A stretch of 64,000 nucleotides of DNA from Mycolicibacterium aubagnense (GCF_010730955.1 NZ_AP022577.1:5828001-5892000); one strand, 5' to 3'. Shown: positions 37,698 to 48,389, counted from the stretch's first letter. Numbers and translations are program-made. Notes: generated by a model from the letters alone, not told the origin.

Positions 37698-38470
37698 TGG
37701 CATTCGAGTTCAACCCCGATGAAGACGGCCCCTTCGACGTCGAGGATTTCGACGACCCGGCCGACGCTGAGGCGGCCCGCCTGGATCTTGGTGGGGTGCT
37801 CGTCCCGGTGCCCGACGGATCACAGCTCAACGTCGAGGTCAACGAGCAGGGCGTGCCGAACGCCGTCTGGATCATGACGCCCAACGGACGCTTCTCCGTC
37901 GCTGCGTACGCGGCGCCGAAGACCGGTGGGTTGTGGCGTGAGATCGCCGCCGAACTCGCCGAGTCGTTGCGCAATGACAACGCGCAGGCCCGGATCGAAG
38001 ACGGACCGTGGGGCCGCGAGGTCGTGGGCCTGCCCGCGCCGCAGCCCGGCCAGCCGCAGGTCGTGATGCGATTCATCGGCGCCGACGGCTACCGGTGGAT
38101 GGTGCGGTGCGTCGTCGTGGGCACCGAAGAGACCATCGACGCCATCGCCGACGAAGCGCGAACCTCGTTGGCGGACACGGTGGTTCGCCGCGGCGACACC
38201 CCGCTGCCGGTCCGCAGCCCGCTGCCGGTGCAGCTGTCCGAGCCGCTGCTGGAGCAGTTGCGCGCGGCCGCCGCCCAGATGGCGCAGCAGCAGATGGAGC
38301 AGGCTCAGCAGGCGCTCGAGCAGCTGCAACAGCACATGCAGCAACAGCAGCCCGGCGTCGGCGGTGCCGACAATCAGCCAAGCGCTGAGCCTGATGCCCG
38401 GCGCAGCGAGCAGGGCTCGGCCATGCAGCAGCTGCGCACCCAGCAGATGGGCACCATCACAGGAGGCTGA
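37697..38470 (+). CDS. DUF3710 family protein (Rv2696c-like)
   Basis: A 257-residue soluble protein, DUF3710 domain about 15-190. The C-terminal part (about 195-257) is Gln-rich and probably coiled-coil (AQMAQQQMEQAQQALEQL). Its start overlaps the dut stop, so it is cotranslated with dut. Function unknown. The 3' end overlaps the convergent hydrolase gene by 14 bases. Confidence 0.83.
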   Translation: MAFEFNPDEDGPFDVEDFDDPADAEAARLDLGGVLVPVPDGSQLNVEVNEQGVPNAVWIMTPNGRFSVAAYAAPKTGGLWREIAAELAESLRNDNAQARIEDGPWGREVVGLPAPQPGQPQVVMRFIGADGYRWMVRCVVVGTEETIDAIADEARTSLADTVVRRGDTPLPVRSPLPVQLSEPLLEQLRAAAAQMAQQQMEQAQQALEQLQQHMQQQQPGVGGADNQPSAEPDARRSEQGSAMQQLRTQQMGTITGG

Positions 38471-39167
38471 CGGCCTCCCGCAGCGCGGCCACGCAGGCAT
38501 CGCCCAATACGGTCGGCTCTTCGCCCATGGCGTCGAGGGTGACGGTCCGCAGCGCGGCCCTGGGGGCCGCCACGGCCCATTCCGCGGCGACCGCGACAGG
38601 GTGGACGGCATCGTCGACCGCCCCGGCCACGCCCATGGGCACCTGCAGTTCTGCCAGCTGGTCACGCGTCGGCCCGCCGTAGTCCGCTGCCTCTTCCATG
38701 GCGTCCGGCAGACCCGGCCATTGTGCCGTCCACGACCGCGTCAGTTCGTCCGCGAGCCAGGCCGGGCTGCCCGCGCGCATGCCGGCGACGGCCGCGTCCA
38801 GCCCGATCTCGCGCAGCTGCTGCGCGGAGTAGCGGGCGGCCTGCGCGGCCGGCGCGCCGTCGGAATCGCCCGTCCAGGCGGGTAGGGCGGCCAGCACGGC
38901 AATGCACTGGTCCGGGTGCTCGAGCGCCCAGTTCGTTGCCACCGCGGCGCCCAGAGACACCCCACCGACGATGATCGGGCCGTGCTGTGCGGCGGCGTCC
39001 AGCGCTTCGAGATAGCCGGCGATCAGGTCGCCCGGCAGCGGCCGTGGGGCGATCACCACGGCACCGGCCTCGAGCAGGGCGCCGCCGAAGGCCCGGCGGA
39101 TGTAGTCGTCGTCAGATCCCGTGCCCGGCAGGAGTACCGCGGTCATCCCTTGCAAGTTGGCCGTCAT
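38457..39167 (-). CDS. alpha/beta hydrolase-like protein (Rv2695-like)
   Basis: A 236-residue alpha/beta fold protein with GGVSLGAA (about 67-74) as nucleophile elbow and PGTGSDDDYI in the oxyanion region. A histidine in DDAVHPVAVA may complete the site. It could be a hydrolase or non-catalytic. ATG 39167 with GAGGA upstream; ATG 39146 also possible. It overlaps the DUF3710 gene tail to tail. Confidence 0.75.
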   Translation of the reverse strand: MTANLQGMTAVLLPGTGSDDDYIRRAFGGALLEAGAVVIAPRPLPGDLIAGYLEALDAAAQHGPIIVGGVSLGAAVATNWALEHPDQCIAVLAALPAWTGDSDGAPAAQAARYSAQQLREIGLDAAVAGMRAGSPAWLADELTRSWTAQWPGLPDAMEEAADYGGPTRDQLAELQVPMGVAGAVDDAVHPVAVAAEWAVAAPRAALRTVTLDAMGEEPTVLGDACVAALREAVSLL

Positions 39168-39352
39168 TCCTCGATGGTGCCCGGCGGCCGGAACGGCGCT
39201 CACAAGGGGGTCGGGCCGGGTGTGCGGTCCAGTGAGCGGGACAACGACGATATGTCCCGCGCCGAAATGGCAAATCGGAACCAACAGGTCTAGCGTGACG
39301 TTGGTTAGATAGCGGGTCCACGGTGGATTCGCAGCAAGTCTCAGGAGAGACC

Positions 39353-39724
39353 ATGGCTACGGCGGAAGGCTATTTGCGCCGACTCACCCGGCGGCTTACC
39401 GAGGACCTCGAACAGAGTGATGTCCAGGAGCTGAACGACGAGGCCCTCAATACCGGCGCCATGCGGGCGGCGGACTGTACGCGCGGACAAGAAGTGACGA
39501 TGGTCGGCACATTGCGGTGTGTCGAGACCAACGGCAAGGGCTGTTCGGGCGGGGTACGGGCCGAGCTGTTCGATGGCACCGACACGGTCACGCTGGTCTG
39601 GTTGGGTCAGCGGCGCATCCCAGGCATCGAGTCCGGCCGGACCCTGCGGGTCCACGGCCGGCTGGGAAACTTGGACAGCGGGGCCAAAGCGATCTACAAC
39701 CCGCATTACGAGATTCAGAAGTGA
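39353..39724 (+). CDS. OB-fold nucleic acid binding protein (Rv2694c-like)
   Basis: A 123-residue protein with an OB-fold (about 45-120: VTMVGTLRCVE ... LWVHGRL type), like the tRNA-anticodon/ssDNA binding OB domain. A helix precedes it. ATG 39353 follows AGGAG. It overlaps the DUF3159 gene by four bases (GTGA), and the ceo potassium genes are next; a link between them is not obvious. Confidence 0.82.
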   Translation: MATAEGYLRRLTRRLTEDLEQSDVQELNDEALNTGAMRAADCTRGQEVTMVGTLRCVETNGKGCSGGVRAELFDGTDTVTLVWLGQRRIPGIESGRTLRVHGRLGNLDSGAKAIYNPHYEIQK

Positions 39725-40452
39725 CATTCCCCGACAAGGGGACTGCGGACAGCGACGCGCATAGCGAAGCCGACACTGAAGTCAACGCTGAGGCCCTGCA
39801 GGACGAGCGCGACTCCAGGCTGACGGCGCACGTCCTGTTGGCGCAGATGGGCGGCCTCAGCGGCCTGATCTATTCGTCCCTGCCGGTCCTCGTCTTCGTC
39901 CCGGTGTCCAGTTTTTTCGGGCTGGCTGCCGCGATCTACTCCGCGCTCGGTGTCGCCGGGCTGGTCCTGATCTGGCGGCTGGTGCGCCGCGAATCGGTAC
40001 AGCCCGCCGTGTCCGGCTTCATCGGCGTGGGTATCAGCGCGTTGATCGCCTACCTGGTCGGCGCCTCGAAAGGCTATTTCCTGCTGGGTATCTGGTCATC
40101 GCTGATCTATGCCGGGGCGTTCGCGATCTCGATTCTGATCCGGCGCCCGCTGGTCGGGTACGGCTGGAGCTGGGCCACCGGGCACGACCGCAGCTGGCGT
40201 GAGATCCGGCGTGCGGTGCTGGCGTTCGACATCGCCACCGCAGTCTGGGTGCTGGTGTTCGGCGCACGGTTCCTGGTCCAGAACCACCTGTACGGGCAGG
40301 ACCAGACCGGCCTGCTCGGGGTGGCCCGGATCGCCATGGGCTGGCCGCTGACCGCGGTCGCCGCGTTGGCGTCGTACCTGGCCATCCGGACGGCTCAGCA
40401 GGCCATCCGCGACGCCGAGCATCACGCCGAACGGGCTGTCGCCGAAGGCTAG
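39721..40452 (+). CDS. DUF3159 membrane protein (Rv2693c-like)
   Basis: A 243-residue membrane protein with about six hydrophobic segments after an acidic N-terminus. DUF3159 family, function unknown. GTG 39721 overlaps the OB-fold gene stop. Its stop overlaps the stop of ceoC in CTAG, on the other strand. Confidence 0.82.
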   Translation: MTFPDKGTADSDAHSEADTEVNAEALQDERDSRLTAHVLLAQMGGLSGLIYSSLPVLVFVPVSSFFGLAAAIYSALGVAGLVLIWRLVRRESVQPAVSGFIGVGISALIAYLVGASKGYFLLGIWSSLIYAGAFAISILIRRPLVGYGWSWATGHDRSWREIRRAVLAFDIATAVWVLVFGARFLVQNHLYGQDQTGLLGVARIAMGWPLTAVAALASYLAIRTAQQAIRDAEHHAERAVAEG

Positions 40453-41108
40453 CTCGGGTTCAGCACCTGGTGGCGCAGGTCCTGCTCGACCTCGGCGACC
40501 GCGACGAACAGCAGTTCGTCGCCGCCCTCGAGCGGTTCGTCGGACTCGGGCACGATCACGCGTGGGCCGCGCAGGATGGTCACCAACGTGGCGTCGCGCG
40601 GCAGCTGTAGGCGCTTGACCGCCTTGCCGCCCCACGGGGTGTCGTCGGGCAGCGTGATCTCGACCAGGTTGGCCTGGCCCTTGCGGAAACTCATCAGGCG
40701 GACCAGGTCGCCCACCGACACGGCTTCTTCGACCAGTGACGCCAGCATGCGCGGTGTGGACACGGCGACGTCGACGCCCCAGCTGTCGTCGAACAGCCAC
40801 TCGTTGCGCGGGTCGTTGACCCGGGCCACGACGCGGGGGACCGCGAACTCGGTCTTGGCCAGCAGGCTGACCACCACGTTGGCCTTGTCGTCGCCGGTGG
40901 CGGCGATGACCACGTCGAACTCGTGCAGCTTGACGGACTCGAGCAGCGACAGCTCGCAGGCGTCACCCAGGCGCCACTGCGCCGCGGGGACGGCGTCGAC
41001 GTCGATGTGGTCAGGATTGCGCTCGAGCAGCGTCACCTCATGGTGATCGACCAGTTCCCGCGCGATGGATCGGCCGACGGCGCCGGCACCTGCGATTGCG
41101 ACCTTCAT
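40449..41108 (-). CDS. ceoC: TrkA-type potassium uptake regulator
   Basis: A 219-residue KTN/RCK protein with Rossmann motif GAGAVGRSIA (7-16) and a C-terminal TrkA_C domain (about 140-219). It gates a Trk/Ktr potassium channel in response to nucleotides. It pairs with ceoB nine bases upstream; together they equal Rv2692/Rv2691. The membrane subunit is not in the operon. Confidence 0.9.
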   Translation of the reverse strand: MKVAIAGAGAVGRSIARELVDHHEVTLLERNPDHIDVDAVPAAQWRLGDACELSLLESVKLHEFDVVIAATGDDKANVVVSLLAKTEFAVPRVVARVNDPRNEWLFDDSWGVDVAVSTPRMLASLVEEAVSVGDLVRLMSFRKGQANLVEITLPDDTPWGGKAVKRLQLPRDATLVTILRGPRVIVPESDEPLEGGDELLFVAVAEVEQDLRHQVLNPS

Positions 41109-41117
41109 GTGCGCTCC

Positions 41118-41792
41118 CTAGTGGCTTTCGACGTCGTCGCCGGGCGGTAGCGAGGCGATGGCGATGGCCTCGGCCACACGGCCCGAAACCGCGGCCATGT
41201 ACACCTGGTCGCCGGCCTGGATGACGGTCTTGGCGTCCGGCAGCACGCCGCTGCCGAACCGGATGAGGAATGCGACGCGACCGCCGGTCGCGCCTTCCAG
41301 CGCGGTGACGCGGTAGCCGACCCAGTCCTCGTGGAGGGACAGTTCGGTGACGCCGACGTTGCCCGACGGATCCCGCCACTTGGTGGTCTCGGTCTCGCGG
41401 GTCAGCAGATTCAGCAACCGATCGGTGGTCCACGGCACCGTCGCGATGGTGGGGATGCCGAGCCGCTCGTACACCGCGGCGCGCTTGGCGTCGTAGATGC
41501 GCGCCACGACGCGCTGCACGCCGAAGGTCTCGCGTGCCACCCGTGCGGAGATGATGTTCGAGTTGTCACCGGAGGACACGGCGGCGAACGCGCCGGCCTC
41601 TTCGATACCCGCCCGTTCCAGGACGTCCCGGTCAAAACCCATGCCCAGCACACGTTCTCCGGGAAATTCGGGCGACAGTCGATGAAAGGCCGTCTTGTCC
41701 CGATCGATCACGGCGACCTCGTGGCCGATGCGGGCCAATCCGTCTGCCAGCGATGCGCCGACCCGGCCGCACCCCATCACGACTACTCGCAC
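41118..41792 (-). CDS. ceoB: TrkA-type potassium uptake regulator
   Basis: A 224-residue KTN/RCK protein: Rossmann motif GCGRVGASLADG (7-18), aspartate in AVIDRD for the nucleotide ribose, and a TrkA_C domain (about 140-224). GTG 41792 has AAAGGA upstream. First gene of the ceoB-ceoC pair, divergent from an APC permease gene that might supply the transport function. Confidence 0.92.
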   Translation of the reverse strand: MRVVVMGCGRVGASLADGLARIGHEVAVIDRDKTAFHRLSPEFPGERVLGMGFDRDVLERAGIEEAGAFAAVSSGDNSNIISARVARETFGVQRVVARIYDAKRAAVYERLGIPTIATVPWTTDRLLNLLTRETETTKWRDPSGNVGVTELSLHEDWVGYRVTALEGATGGRVAFLIRFGSGVLPDAKTVIQAGDQVYMAAVSGRVAEAIAIASLPPGDDVESH

Positions 41793-41881
41793 CAGCCGAT
41801 CCTTTCTGGGCCGGGAGCCGGCCCCGAAGCGAATTTCATGCCTCAGCTCAGTCCGAACGGTACAACCCGAGCCCGGGGGCT

Positions 41882-41887
41882 TACCCT
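41882..41887 (+). promoter_or_regulatory. -10 of the APC permease gene (leaderless)
   Basis: TACCCT ends seven bases before GTG 41895. Confidence 0.55.
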
Positions 41888-41894
41888 AGCCCTC

Positions 41895-43883
41895 GTGTCC
41901 AAGCTTTCGACCGCTACGCGACGGTTGGTTATCGGCCGACCGTTCCGAAGCGACAAGCTCGCCCACACGTTGCTGCCCAAACGTATCGCTCTTCCAGTGT
42001 TCGCGTCGGATGCGCTGTCGTCCGTGGCCTACGCGCCGGAGGAAATTTTCCTGGTGCTGTCGGTTGCCGGATTATCGGCTTACTCGATGGCGCCGTGGAT
42101 CGGTCTCGCGGTCGCCGCGGTCATGCTGATCGTGATCGCGAGTTATCGGCAGAACGTGCATGCGTATCCATCTGGCGGCGGCGACTACGAGGTGGTCACC
42201 ACCAACCTGGGACACACCGCCGGGTTGACGGTGGCCAGCGCGCTGTTGGTCGACTACGTGCTGACCGTTGCGGTGTCGACGGCGTCGGCGATGTCCAACA
42301 TCGGATCGGCGGTGCCGTTCATCGCCCAGAACAAAGTGCTGATGTCGGTGTTGGCGATCCTGATCCTGGCGTCGCTCAACCTGCGCGGCATCCGGGAGTC
42401 GGGTACCGCGTTCGCGATTCCCACCTACGCCTTCATGATCGGTATGTACCTCATGCTGGCCTGGGGGTTCTTCCAGATCTTCGTGCTGGGCCATCCACTG
42501 CGGGCCGAGTCGGCCGGTTTCAGCCTCAAGTCCGAGCACGGTGACGTACTCGGCTTTGCCATGGTGTTCCTTGTGGCCAGGGCATTCTCGTCGGGCTGTG
42601 CAGCCCTGACCGGTGTGGAAGCAATCAGCAACGGGGTGCCGGCATTCCAGAAGCCGAAGTCGCGCAATGCCGCGACCACCTTGCTGTTACTCGGCGCCAT
42701 CGCGGTGTCGCTGTTCATGGGCATCATCGTGCTGGCGGAGAGGATCGGCCTGAAGATGGCCGACAGTGTGGACCAGCTGGTGGGTGCGCCCGCCGACTAT
42801 CACCAGAAGACCGTGGTCACCCAGCTGGCGGAGGCGGTGTTCCAGGGCTTTCCGCTGGGTCTCTACGCCATCGCCGGGGTGACCGGCCTGATTCTGGTGC
42901 TGGCCGCCAACACCGCGTTCAACGGTTTCCCGGTGTTGGGCTCGATCCTGGCGCAGGACCGTTACCTGCCGCGGCAGCTGCACACTCGCGGTGACCGGCT
43001 GGCGTTCTCCAACGGCATCCTGTTCCTCGCGTTCGCCGCCATCGCGTTCGTCGTCGCGTTCAACGCCGAGGTGACGGCGCTGATCCAGCTGTACATCGTC
43101 GGTGTGTTCGTCTCGTTCACGCTCAGCCAGATCGGCATGGTGCGGCACTGGAACCGGTTGCTGCGCACCGAGACCGACGGGTCCGAGCGGCGGCGTATGT
43201 ACCGGGCACGGGTCGTCAACACCATCGGGTTCCTGTGCACCGGCTCCGTGCTGTTTGTGGTCATCGTGACCAAGTTCCTGGCCGGTGCCTGGATCGCGAT
43301 TCTGGCGATGAGCGCGCTGTTCGTGCTGATGAAGATGATCCACAAGCACTACGACACCGTCGCCCGGGAACTGCGCGAAGAGCCGGATCACGACGTGGTG
43401 CTGCCGAGCCGCAATCACGCCGTCGTGCTGGTGTCCAATCTGCACCTACCGACGCTGCGGGCATTGGCCTACGCGCGGGCCACCCGCCCGGATGTGCTGG
43501 AAGCCATCACGGTCAGCGTCGACGACGGCGAGACGCGCGAGCTGGTGCACAAATGGGAACACAGTGACGTCTCCGTCCCGCTGAAGGTCATCGCCTCGCC
43601 GTACCGCGAAATCACCAGGCCCATCCTCGATTACGTCAAGCGCATCACGGCCGAGTCCAAGCGCACCGTCGTGACGGTCTTCATCCCGGAGTATGTGGTG
43701 GGCCACTGGTGGGAGCACATCCTGCACAACCAGAGCGCGCTGCGACTCAAGGGCCGGCTGCTGTTCATCCCGAACGTCATGGTGACTTCCGTGCCGTGGC
43801 AGCTGAATTCGTCGGAGCGCGTGAAGGTGACCATGACCCCTGGCTCGGCTCCCGGCGACACCCGACGGGGCATCATCGAGTGA
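41895..43883 (+). CDS. APC superfamily permease (Rv2690c-like)
   Basis: A 662-residue transporter. After a short cytoplasmic start (RIALPVFASDALSSVAYAPEE, a stretch typical of this APC branch) come about 12 membrane segments (about 45-485), then a soluble C-terminal domain of about 170 residues. The branch includes KimA-like potassium importers as well as amino acid permeases. Divergence from the TrkA-type ceoB/ceoC makes a potassium role attractive but unproven. GTG 41895 is leaderless. Overlaps the next gene (GTGA). Confidence 0.88.
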   Translation: MSKLSTATRRLVIGRPFRSDKLAHTLLPKRIALPVFASDALSSVAYAPEEIFLVLSVAGLSAYSMAPWIGLAVAAVMLIVIASYRQNVHAYPSGGGDYEVVTTNLGHTAGLTVASALLVDYVLTVAVSTASAMSNIGSAVPFIAQNKVLMSVLAILILASLNLRGIRESGTAFAIPTYAFMIGMYLMLAWGFFQIFVLGHPLRAESAGFSLKSEHGDVLGFAMVFLVARAFSSGCAALTGVEAISNGVPAFQKPKSRNAATTLLLLGAIAVSLFMGIIVLAERIGLKMADSVDQLVGAPADYHQKTVVTQLAEAVFQGFPLGLYAIAGVTGLILVLAANTAFNGFPVLGSILAQDRYLPRQLHTRGDRLAFSNGILFLAFAAIAFVVAFNAEVTALIQLYIVGVFVSFTLSQIGMVRHWNRLLRTETDGSERRRMYRARVVNTIGFLCTGSVLFVVIVTKFLAGAWIAILAMSALFVLMKMIHKHYDTVARELREEPDHDVVLPSRNHAVVLVSNLHLPTLRALAYARATRPDVLEAITVSVDDGETRELVHKWEHSDVSVPLKVIASPYREITRPILDYVKRITAESKRTVVTVFIPEYVVGHWWEHILHNQSALRLKGRLLFIPNVMVTSVPWQLNSSERVKVTMTPGSAPGDTRRGIIE

Positions 43884-45097
43884 CCGACGATATCCCGTCG
43901 CTTCACTCGCCCGCGCTGGTGACACTGACCGTTGGCCCGCCGGCCAACGGGGGCAGCTGCGTAGCGCGCCACGATGGCCGCGTGATCTTCGTCCGGCATG
44001 CCCTGCCGGGCGAGGTGGTGCGCGCCGAGGTGACGTCCGAGCGCGGGTCGTACTGGCACGCCGATGCGCTCGAGGTGCTCGAAGCGTCGCCCGACCGGGT
44101 GGATTCGTTGTGCCCGATCGCCGGGTCCGAGGGATCCGGTTGCTGCGACTTGGCTTTCGTCGATCCCGCCGCGGCGCGACGGCTCAAGGGCGAGGTGGTG
44201 GCCAATCAGCTGGCGCGTCTCGGCGGATACGAGTCCGGTGACCTCGAGGCCGCCGAGGTCGGCACCGTCGGCGCGACCGGGTGGCGTACCCGGGTGCGCC
44301 TGGAGGTCGGCGCGGACGGCCGGGCCGGTTTTCACCGCTACCACAGTGACGCGCTGGTGACCGACCTGTCGTGCGCCCAGGTGCCGGCCGGGATGTTGGA
44401 CGACCTGCCGCTGCAACCGCCCGGTGCGCACCTGCACGTGGTGCTCGACGACGCCGGACACCGGCACGTCGTGCGGTCCGGTCCGCGGGGCGGCAAAAAG
44501 GGCAAGCCCGGCATGACCGAAGTGGTCTCGGGCGAGTACGAAGCCGTGCAGCGGGTCGGCGATCGGGAATGGCGCGTGCCGGTGACGGCGTTCTGGCAGT
44601 CCCACCGCGACGCGGCCGCCACCTACAGCGCGCTGGTCGCCGAATGGGCCGAGCTCTCCGCGGGGCAGACGGCGTGGGATTTGTATGGCGGCGCTGGTGT
44701 TTTCGCTGCGGCGCTGGCCGGCTCGGTGGGGGAGTCGGGCCGAGTGCTGACGGTGGACACCTCCCGCGGATCGGCGCGCGCGGCGCGGGCCGCACTGGGG
44801 GATTTGGGTTGCGTCGAGGTGGTGACCGATTCGGTGCGCCGGGCACTGGGCAACCAGCGGGTGGCAGCCGATGTCGCCGTGCTGGATCCGCCGCGCACCG
44901 GCGCCGGACACGAGGTGATCGATCAGCTGGCCGCCGCAGGCGTGCCGCGGGTGATCCACATCGGTTGTGAGGCAGCGTCTTTCGCCCGTGACATCGGTCT
45001 GTACCGCGGACACGGTTACGAGGTGGCGAACCTGCGCGTCTTCGACTCTTTCCCACTGACGCACCACGTCGAGTGTGTCGCCTTGCTGACCCGGTAA
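43880..45097 (+). CDS. TRAM-domain RNA (uracil-C5) methyltransferase (Rv2689c-like)
   Basis: A 405-residue TrmA/RlmD-type enzyme. It has an N-terminal TRAM domain (about 10-75), cluster-type cysteines ([17 protein letters not shown]), a SAM-binding motif [13 protein letters not shown] and LDPPRTGAG, and the catalytic cysteine in [12 protein letters not shown]. It probably methylates rRNA or tRNA; which site is unknown. GTG 43880 overlaps the APC permease stop, so the pair is cotranslated. Confidence 0.9.
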   Translation: MTDDIPSLHSPALVTLTVGPPANGGSCVARHDGRVIFVRHALPGEVVRAEVTSERGSYWHADALEVLEASPDRVDSLCPIAGSEGSGCCDLAFVDPAAARRLKGEVVANQLARLGGYESGDLEAAEVGTVGATGWRTRVRLEVGADGRAGFHRYHSDALVTDLSCAQVPAGMLDDLPLQPPGAHLHVVLDDAGHRHVVRSGPRGGKKGKPGMTEVVSGEYEAVQRVGDREWRVPVTAFWQSHRDAAATYSALVAEWAELSAGQTAWDLYGGAGVFAAALAGSVGESGRVLTVDTSRGSARAARAALGDLGCVEVVTDSVRRALGNQRVAADVAVLDPPRTGAGHEVIDQLAAAGVPRVIHIGCEAASFARDIGLYRGHGYEVANLRVFDSFPLTHHVECVALLTR

Positions 45098-45158
45098 GTT
45101 TGCGGTCAGGTGTGCCGGGAAGCCTGGTCGGCGCCGCCCGACGCTGCCCAGGAGAATC

Positions 45159-46445
45159 ATGATGCCCAGCCGGAACGACGGGTCGCGCCGTCGGCTCCTG
45201 ACCCGTGGCAGCTGGCCCGAAGCCCAGCGGTTCACGGAGATTCTGCGCAGGGAGACCGTCGGCGGCATCCTCCTGTTGCTGGCGGCCGGCACGGCGCTGG
45301 TATGGGCGAATTCGCCTGCCGCGCATAGCTATCACGCGCTGTCCGAGTTCGCGGTCGGCCCCGAGTCGTGGCATCTGCGGCTGAGTCTGTCGGCGTGGGC
45401 GGCCGACGGCTTGCTGGCGATCTTCTTCTTCGTGGTCGGCGTCGAACTCAAACGTGAATTTGTCGCCGGTGACCTGCGTGATCCGGCACGTGCGGCGCTG
45501 CCCATCGCCGCGGCCGTCGGCGGCATGCTGGCGCCCGCCGCCATCTACGTGGGCCTGAACCTGGCGATGGGCCACCCGGAGAATCTGGGCGGCTGGGCGG
45601 TGCCGATCGCCACGGACATCGCTTTCGCATTGGCGGTGCTTGCCGTCATATCCACGCATCTGCCCACCGCGCTGCGCACTTTCCTGTTGACCCTTGCGGT
45701 GGTCGACGACCTGCTGGCCATCATCGTCATCGCCTGCTTCTACACCGACCATCTCAACCCGGTGGCGTTGGCGCTGGCCGCCGTTCCCGGCGGGCTGTTC
45801 GTCGCGGCCGTGCAGCGCGGTATGCGGCACTGGTGGCTGCTGGTACCCCTGGCGGTGGCGACCTGGTCCCTGGTGCACGCGAGCGGTATCCACGCGACGG
45901 TGGCCGGCGTGCTGCTCGGGTTCGGGGTGCCGGTGCTCGGCAAGCACGCGTCGGCCGAGACGTTCGAGCACGCGCTGCGGCCACTGTCGGCAGGGGTGGC
46001 GGTGCCGGTGTTCGCGTTCTTCGCCGCCGGTGTGAGTGTCGGCGGCTGGCCTGGTCTGGTGGACGCGATCACCCACCCGGTGACCGCCGGCGTCCTCTTC
46101 GGGCTGGTGTTCGGCAAAGCCATCGGTGTGTTCAGCACCACATTGCTGCTGGCGAGGTTCACTGGTGCCGAGCTCGACGACGGACTGGGTTGGCTCGACG
46201 TCGCCGGGGTCGCGCTGCTGGCCGGCATAGGGTTCACGGTCTCACTGCTGATCGGTGAGCTGGCGTTCGGCGCCGGCACGGCCGTCGGCGCTGATGCCAA
46301 GATCGGCGTGCTCGCCGGTTCGGTGGTTGCCGGGATGCTGGCGGCGTTGGTGCTGCTCTCCCGCAACGCCGCATACCGCCGCATCCACGAGCGTGAGACC
46401 GCCGACGACGACGGCGACGGCGTGCCGGACATCTATCAGCCTTGA
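45159..46445 (+). CDS. nhaA: Na+/H+ antiporter NhaA
   Basis: Electrogenic antiporter that exports Na+ in exchange for protons. The 428 residues contain about 12 membrane segments and the paired aspartates in [13 protein letters not shown] that bind ions. The C-terminal tail ends [13 protein letters not shown], a thrombospondin type 3/EF-loop-like Asp pattern. ATG 45159 has CAGGAGA upstream. From memory, M. tuberculosis has ABC-transporter and arsenic-type genes between Rv2689c and dxs1, so this is a lineage difference. Confidence 0.92.
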   Translation: MMPSRNDGSRRRLLTRGSWPEAQRFTEILRRETVGGILLLLAAGTALVWANSPAAHSYHALSEFAVGPESWHLRLSLSAWAADGLLAIFFFVVGVELKREFVAGDLRDPARAALPIAAAVGGMLAPAAIYVGLNLAMGHPENLGGWAVPIATDIAFALAVLAVISTHLPTALRTFLLTLAVVDDLLAIIVIACFYTDHLNPVALALAAVPGGLFVAAVQRGMRHWWLLVPLAVATWSLVHASGIHATVAGVLLGFGVPVLGKHASAETFEHALRPLSAGVAVPVFAFFAAGVSVGGWPGLVDAITHPVTAGVLFGLVFGKAIGVFSTTLLLARFTGAELDDGLGWLDVAGVALLAGIGFTVSLLIGELAFGAGTAVGADAKIGVLAGSVVAGMLAALVLLSRNAAYRRIHERETADDDGDGVPDIYQP

Positions 46446-46469
46446 CCGGTTCCACCCGGTACGCGTGCG

Positions 46470-46475
46470 TAGACT
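46470..46475 (+). promoter_or_regulatory. -10 of dxs (leaderless)
   Basis: TAGACT ends six bases before ATG 46482; no ribosome binding site. Confidence 0.6.
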
Positions 46476-46481
46476 GTCGGA

Positions 46482-48380
46482 ATGCTTGAACAGGTCCGCG
46501 GCCCAGCTGATCTGGCGCACCTGTCGCAGCCTCAGCTGACCGAACTTGCCGCCGAGATCAGGGAATTCCTGGTGCACAAGGTGGCCGCCACCGGCGGGCA
46601 TCTCGGGCCCAACCTGGGCGTCGTCGAGCTGACGCTTGCCCTGCACCGCGTCTTCGACTCGCCGCACGATCCGATCATCTTCGACACCGGCCATCAGGCC
46701 TATGTGCACAAGATGCTGACCGGCCGGTGCCCCGACTTCGACACCCTGCGAATGAAAGGCGGCCTGTCCGGCTATCCGTCGCGCGCCGAGAGCGAACACG
46801 ACTGGGTCGAGTCCAGCCACGCCAGCACCGCGTTGTCCTACGCCGACGGCTTGGCCAAGGCCTTCGAACTCTCCGGCTACCGCAACCGGCACGTCGTCGC
46901 CGTCGTCGGTGACGGTGCGCTCACCGGCGGCATGTGCTGGGAGGCGCTCAACAACATCGCCGCCGCCAACCGGCCCATCGTCATCGTCGTGAACGACAAC
47001 GGCCGCAGCTACGCGCCGACCATCGGCGGCCTGGCCGACCACTTCGCCGCCCTGCGCCTACAGCCCGGCTACGAGAAGGCGCTCGAGCGCGGCAAGCACG
47101 CCCTGCGCGGGGTACCCGTCGTCGGCGAGTTCTGTTACCAGTGCGTGCACAGCATCAAGGCCGGCATCAAGGACGCGCTGGCACCGCAGGCGCTGTTCAC
47201 CGATCTGGGCCTCAAGTACGTCGGGCCCATCGACGGCCATGACGAGCACGCTGTCGAGGCGGCGCTGCGGCATGCCCGCGGGTTCAACGCCCCGGTGATC
47301 GTCCACGTCGTCACCCGCAAGGGCATGGGTTATTCGCATGCGGAGAACGACGAAGCCGAGCAGATGCACTCGACCGGCATCATCGACCCGCACACCGGGC
47401 GGTCCACCGCTGAGTCGGTGCTCGGTTGGACGTCGGTGTTCTCCGAAGAGCTCATCAAGCAGGCCACGAAGCGGCGCGACATCGTCGCGATCACCGCTGC
47501 CATGCCGGGCCCGACGGGTCTGTCCGCGTTCCGACAGCGCTTCCCAGATCGGTTCTTCGACGTCGGTATCGCTGAGCAGCACGCGATGACGTCGGCTGCG
47601 GGTCTGGCCATGGGCGGCACGCACCCCGTGGTTGCCATCTACTCGACGTTCCTGAACCGGGCGTTCGACCAGATCATGATGGACGTGGCGCTGCACAAGC
47701 TGCCCGTCACCGTGGTGCTCGACCGTGCCGGCGTCACCGGCAACGACGGCGCCAGCCACAACGGTGTCTGGGACATGTCGATGCTCGGCATCGTGCCCGG
47801 CATCAAGGTCGCGGCACCGCGCGATGCTGCCCGGCTACGCGAGGAACTCGGTGAGGCGCTGGCCGTCACCGACGGGCCGACGGCCGTCCGGTTCCCGAAA
47901 GGCGCTGTCGGCGACGACATCCCGGCGGTCCGCCGCCAGCACGGCGTCGACATCCTGACCGAGCCCGCCGACGGCCTGTCCGACGACGTGCTGGTGGTCG
48001 CGGTCGGCGCATTCGCGCGGATGGCGCTCGTGGTGGCCGACCGGCTGCGGAAGCAGGGCATCGGTGTGACAGTTGTCGATCCCCGCTGGGTGCTGCCGGT
48101 CCCGGCGACCATCGCCGACCTGGCCCGAGCGCATAAACTCGTTGTCACGCTTGAGGACAACGGTGTTGCCGGTGGCATCGGATCCGCGGTGTCGGCGTCG
48201 CTGCGCCGCGCCGAGATCGACGTCCCGTGCCGCGATGTCGGTGTGCCGCAGGAGTTCCAGGAGCACGCCACCCGCAGTGAGGTGTTGATGTCGCTCGGGC
48301 TGACTGATCAGGACATCGCCCGCCAGGTCACCGGCTGGGTCGCCGCACTCGGCAGCTCGGTCGAGATCACTTCCCAATAG
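46482..48380 (+). CDS. dxs: 1-deoxy-D-xylulose-5-phosphate synthase
   Basis: First enzyme of the MEP isoprenoid pathway, condensing pyruvate with glyceraldehyde 3-phosphate. The 632-residue thiamine diphosphate enzyme has [16 protein letters not shown] for thiamine diphosphate and magnesium, the transketolase pyrimidine domain, and a C-terminal transketolase domain. Length fits the family. The start is leaderless. Copy A of the 65-bp palindromic element begins nine bases after the stop. Confidence 0.96.
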   Translation: MLEQVRGPADLAHLSQPQLTELAAEIREFLVHKVAATGGHLGPNLGVVELTLALHRVFDSPHDPIIFDTGHQAYVHKMLTGRCPDFDTLRMKGGLSGYPSRAESEHDWVESSHASTALSYADGLAKAFELSGYRNRHVVAVVGDGALTGGMCWEALNNIAAANRPIVIVVNDNGRSYAPTIGGLADHFAALRLQPGYEKALERGKHALRGVPVVGEFCYQCVHSIKAGIKDALAPQALFTDLGLKYVGPIDGHDEHAVEAALRHARGFNAPVIVHVVTRKGMGYSHAENDEAEQMHSTGIIDPHTGRSTAESVLGWTSVFSEELIKQATKRRDIVAITAAMPGPTGLSAFRQRFPDRFFDVGIAEQHAMTSAAGLAMGGTHPVVAIYSTFLNRAFDQIMMDVALHKLPVTVVLDRAGVTGNDGASHNGVWDMSMLGIVPGIKVAAPRDAARLREELGEALAVTDGPTAVRFPKGAVGDDIPAVRRQHGVDILTEPADGLSDDVLVVAVGAFARMALVVADRLRKQGIGVTVVDPRWVLPVPATIADLARAHKLVVTLEDNGVAGGIGSAVSASLRRAEIDVPCRDVGVPQEFQEHATRSEVLMSLGLTDQDIARQVTGWVAALGSSVEITSQ

Positions 48381-48389
48381 CCAAACCTC

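Noticed and set aside
44184..46076. 630-codon minus-strand frame across the methyltransferase and nhaA genes
   Set aside because: Spans two well-supported genes on the other strand; Arg/Pro/Ala-rich with no signal or domain.
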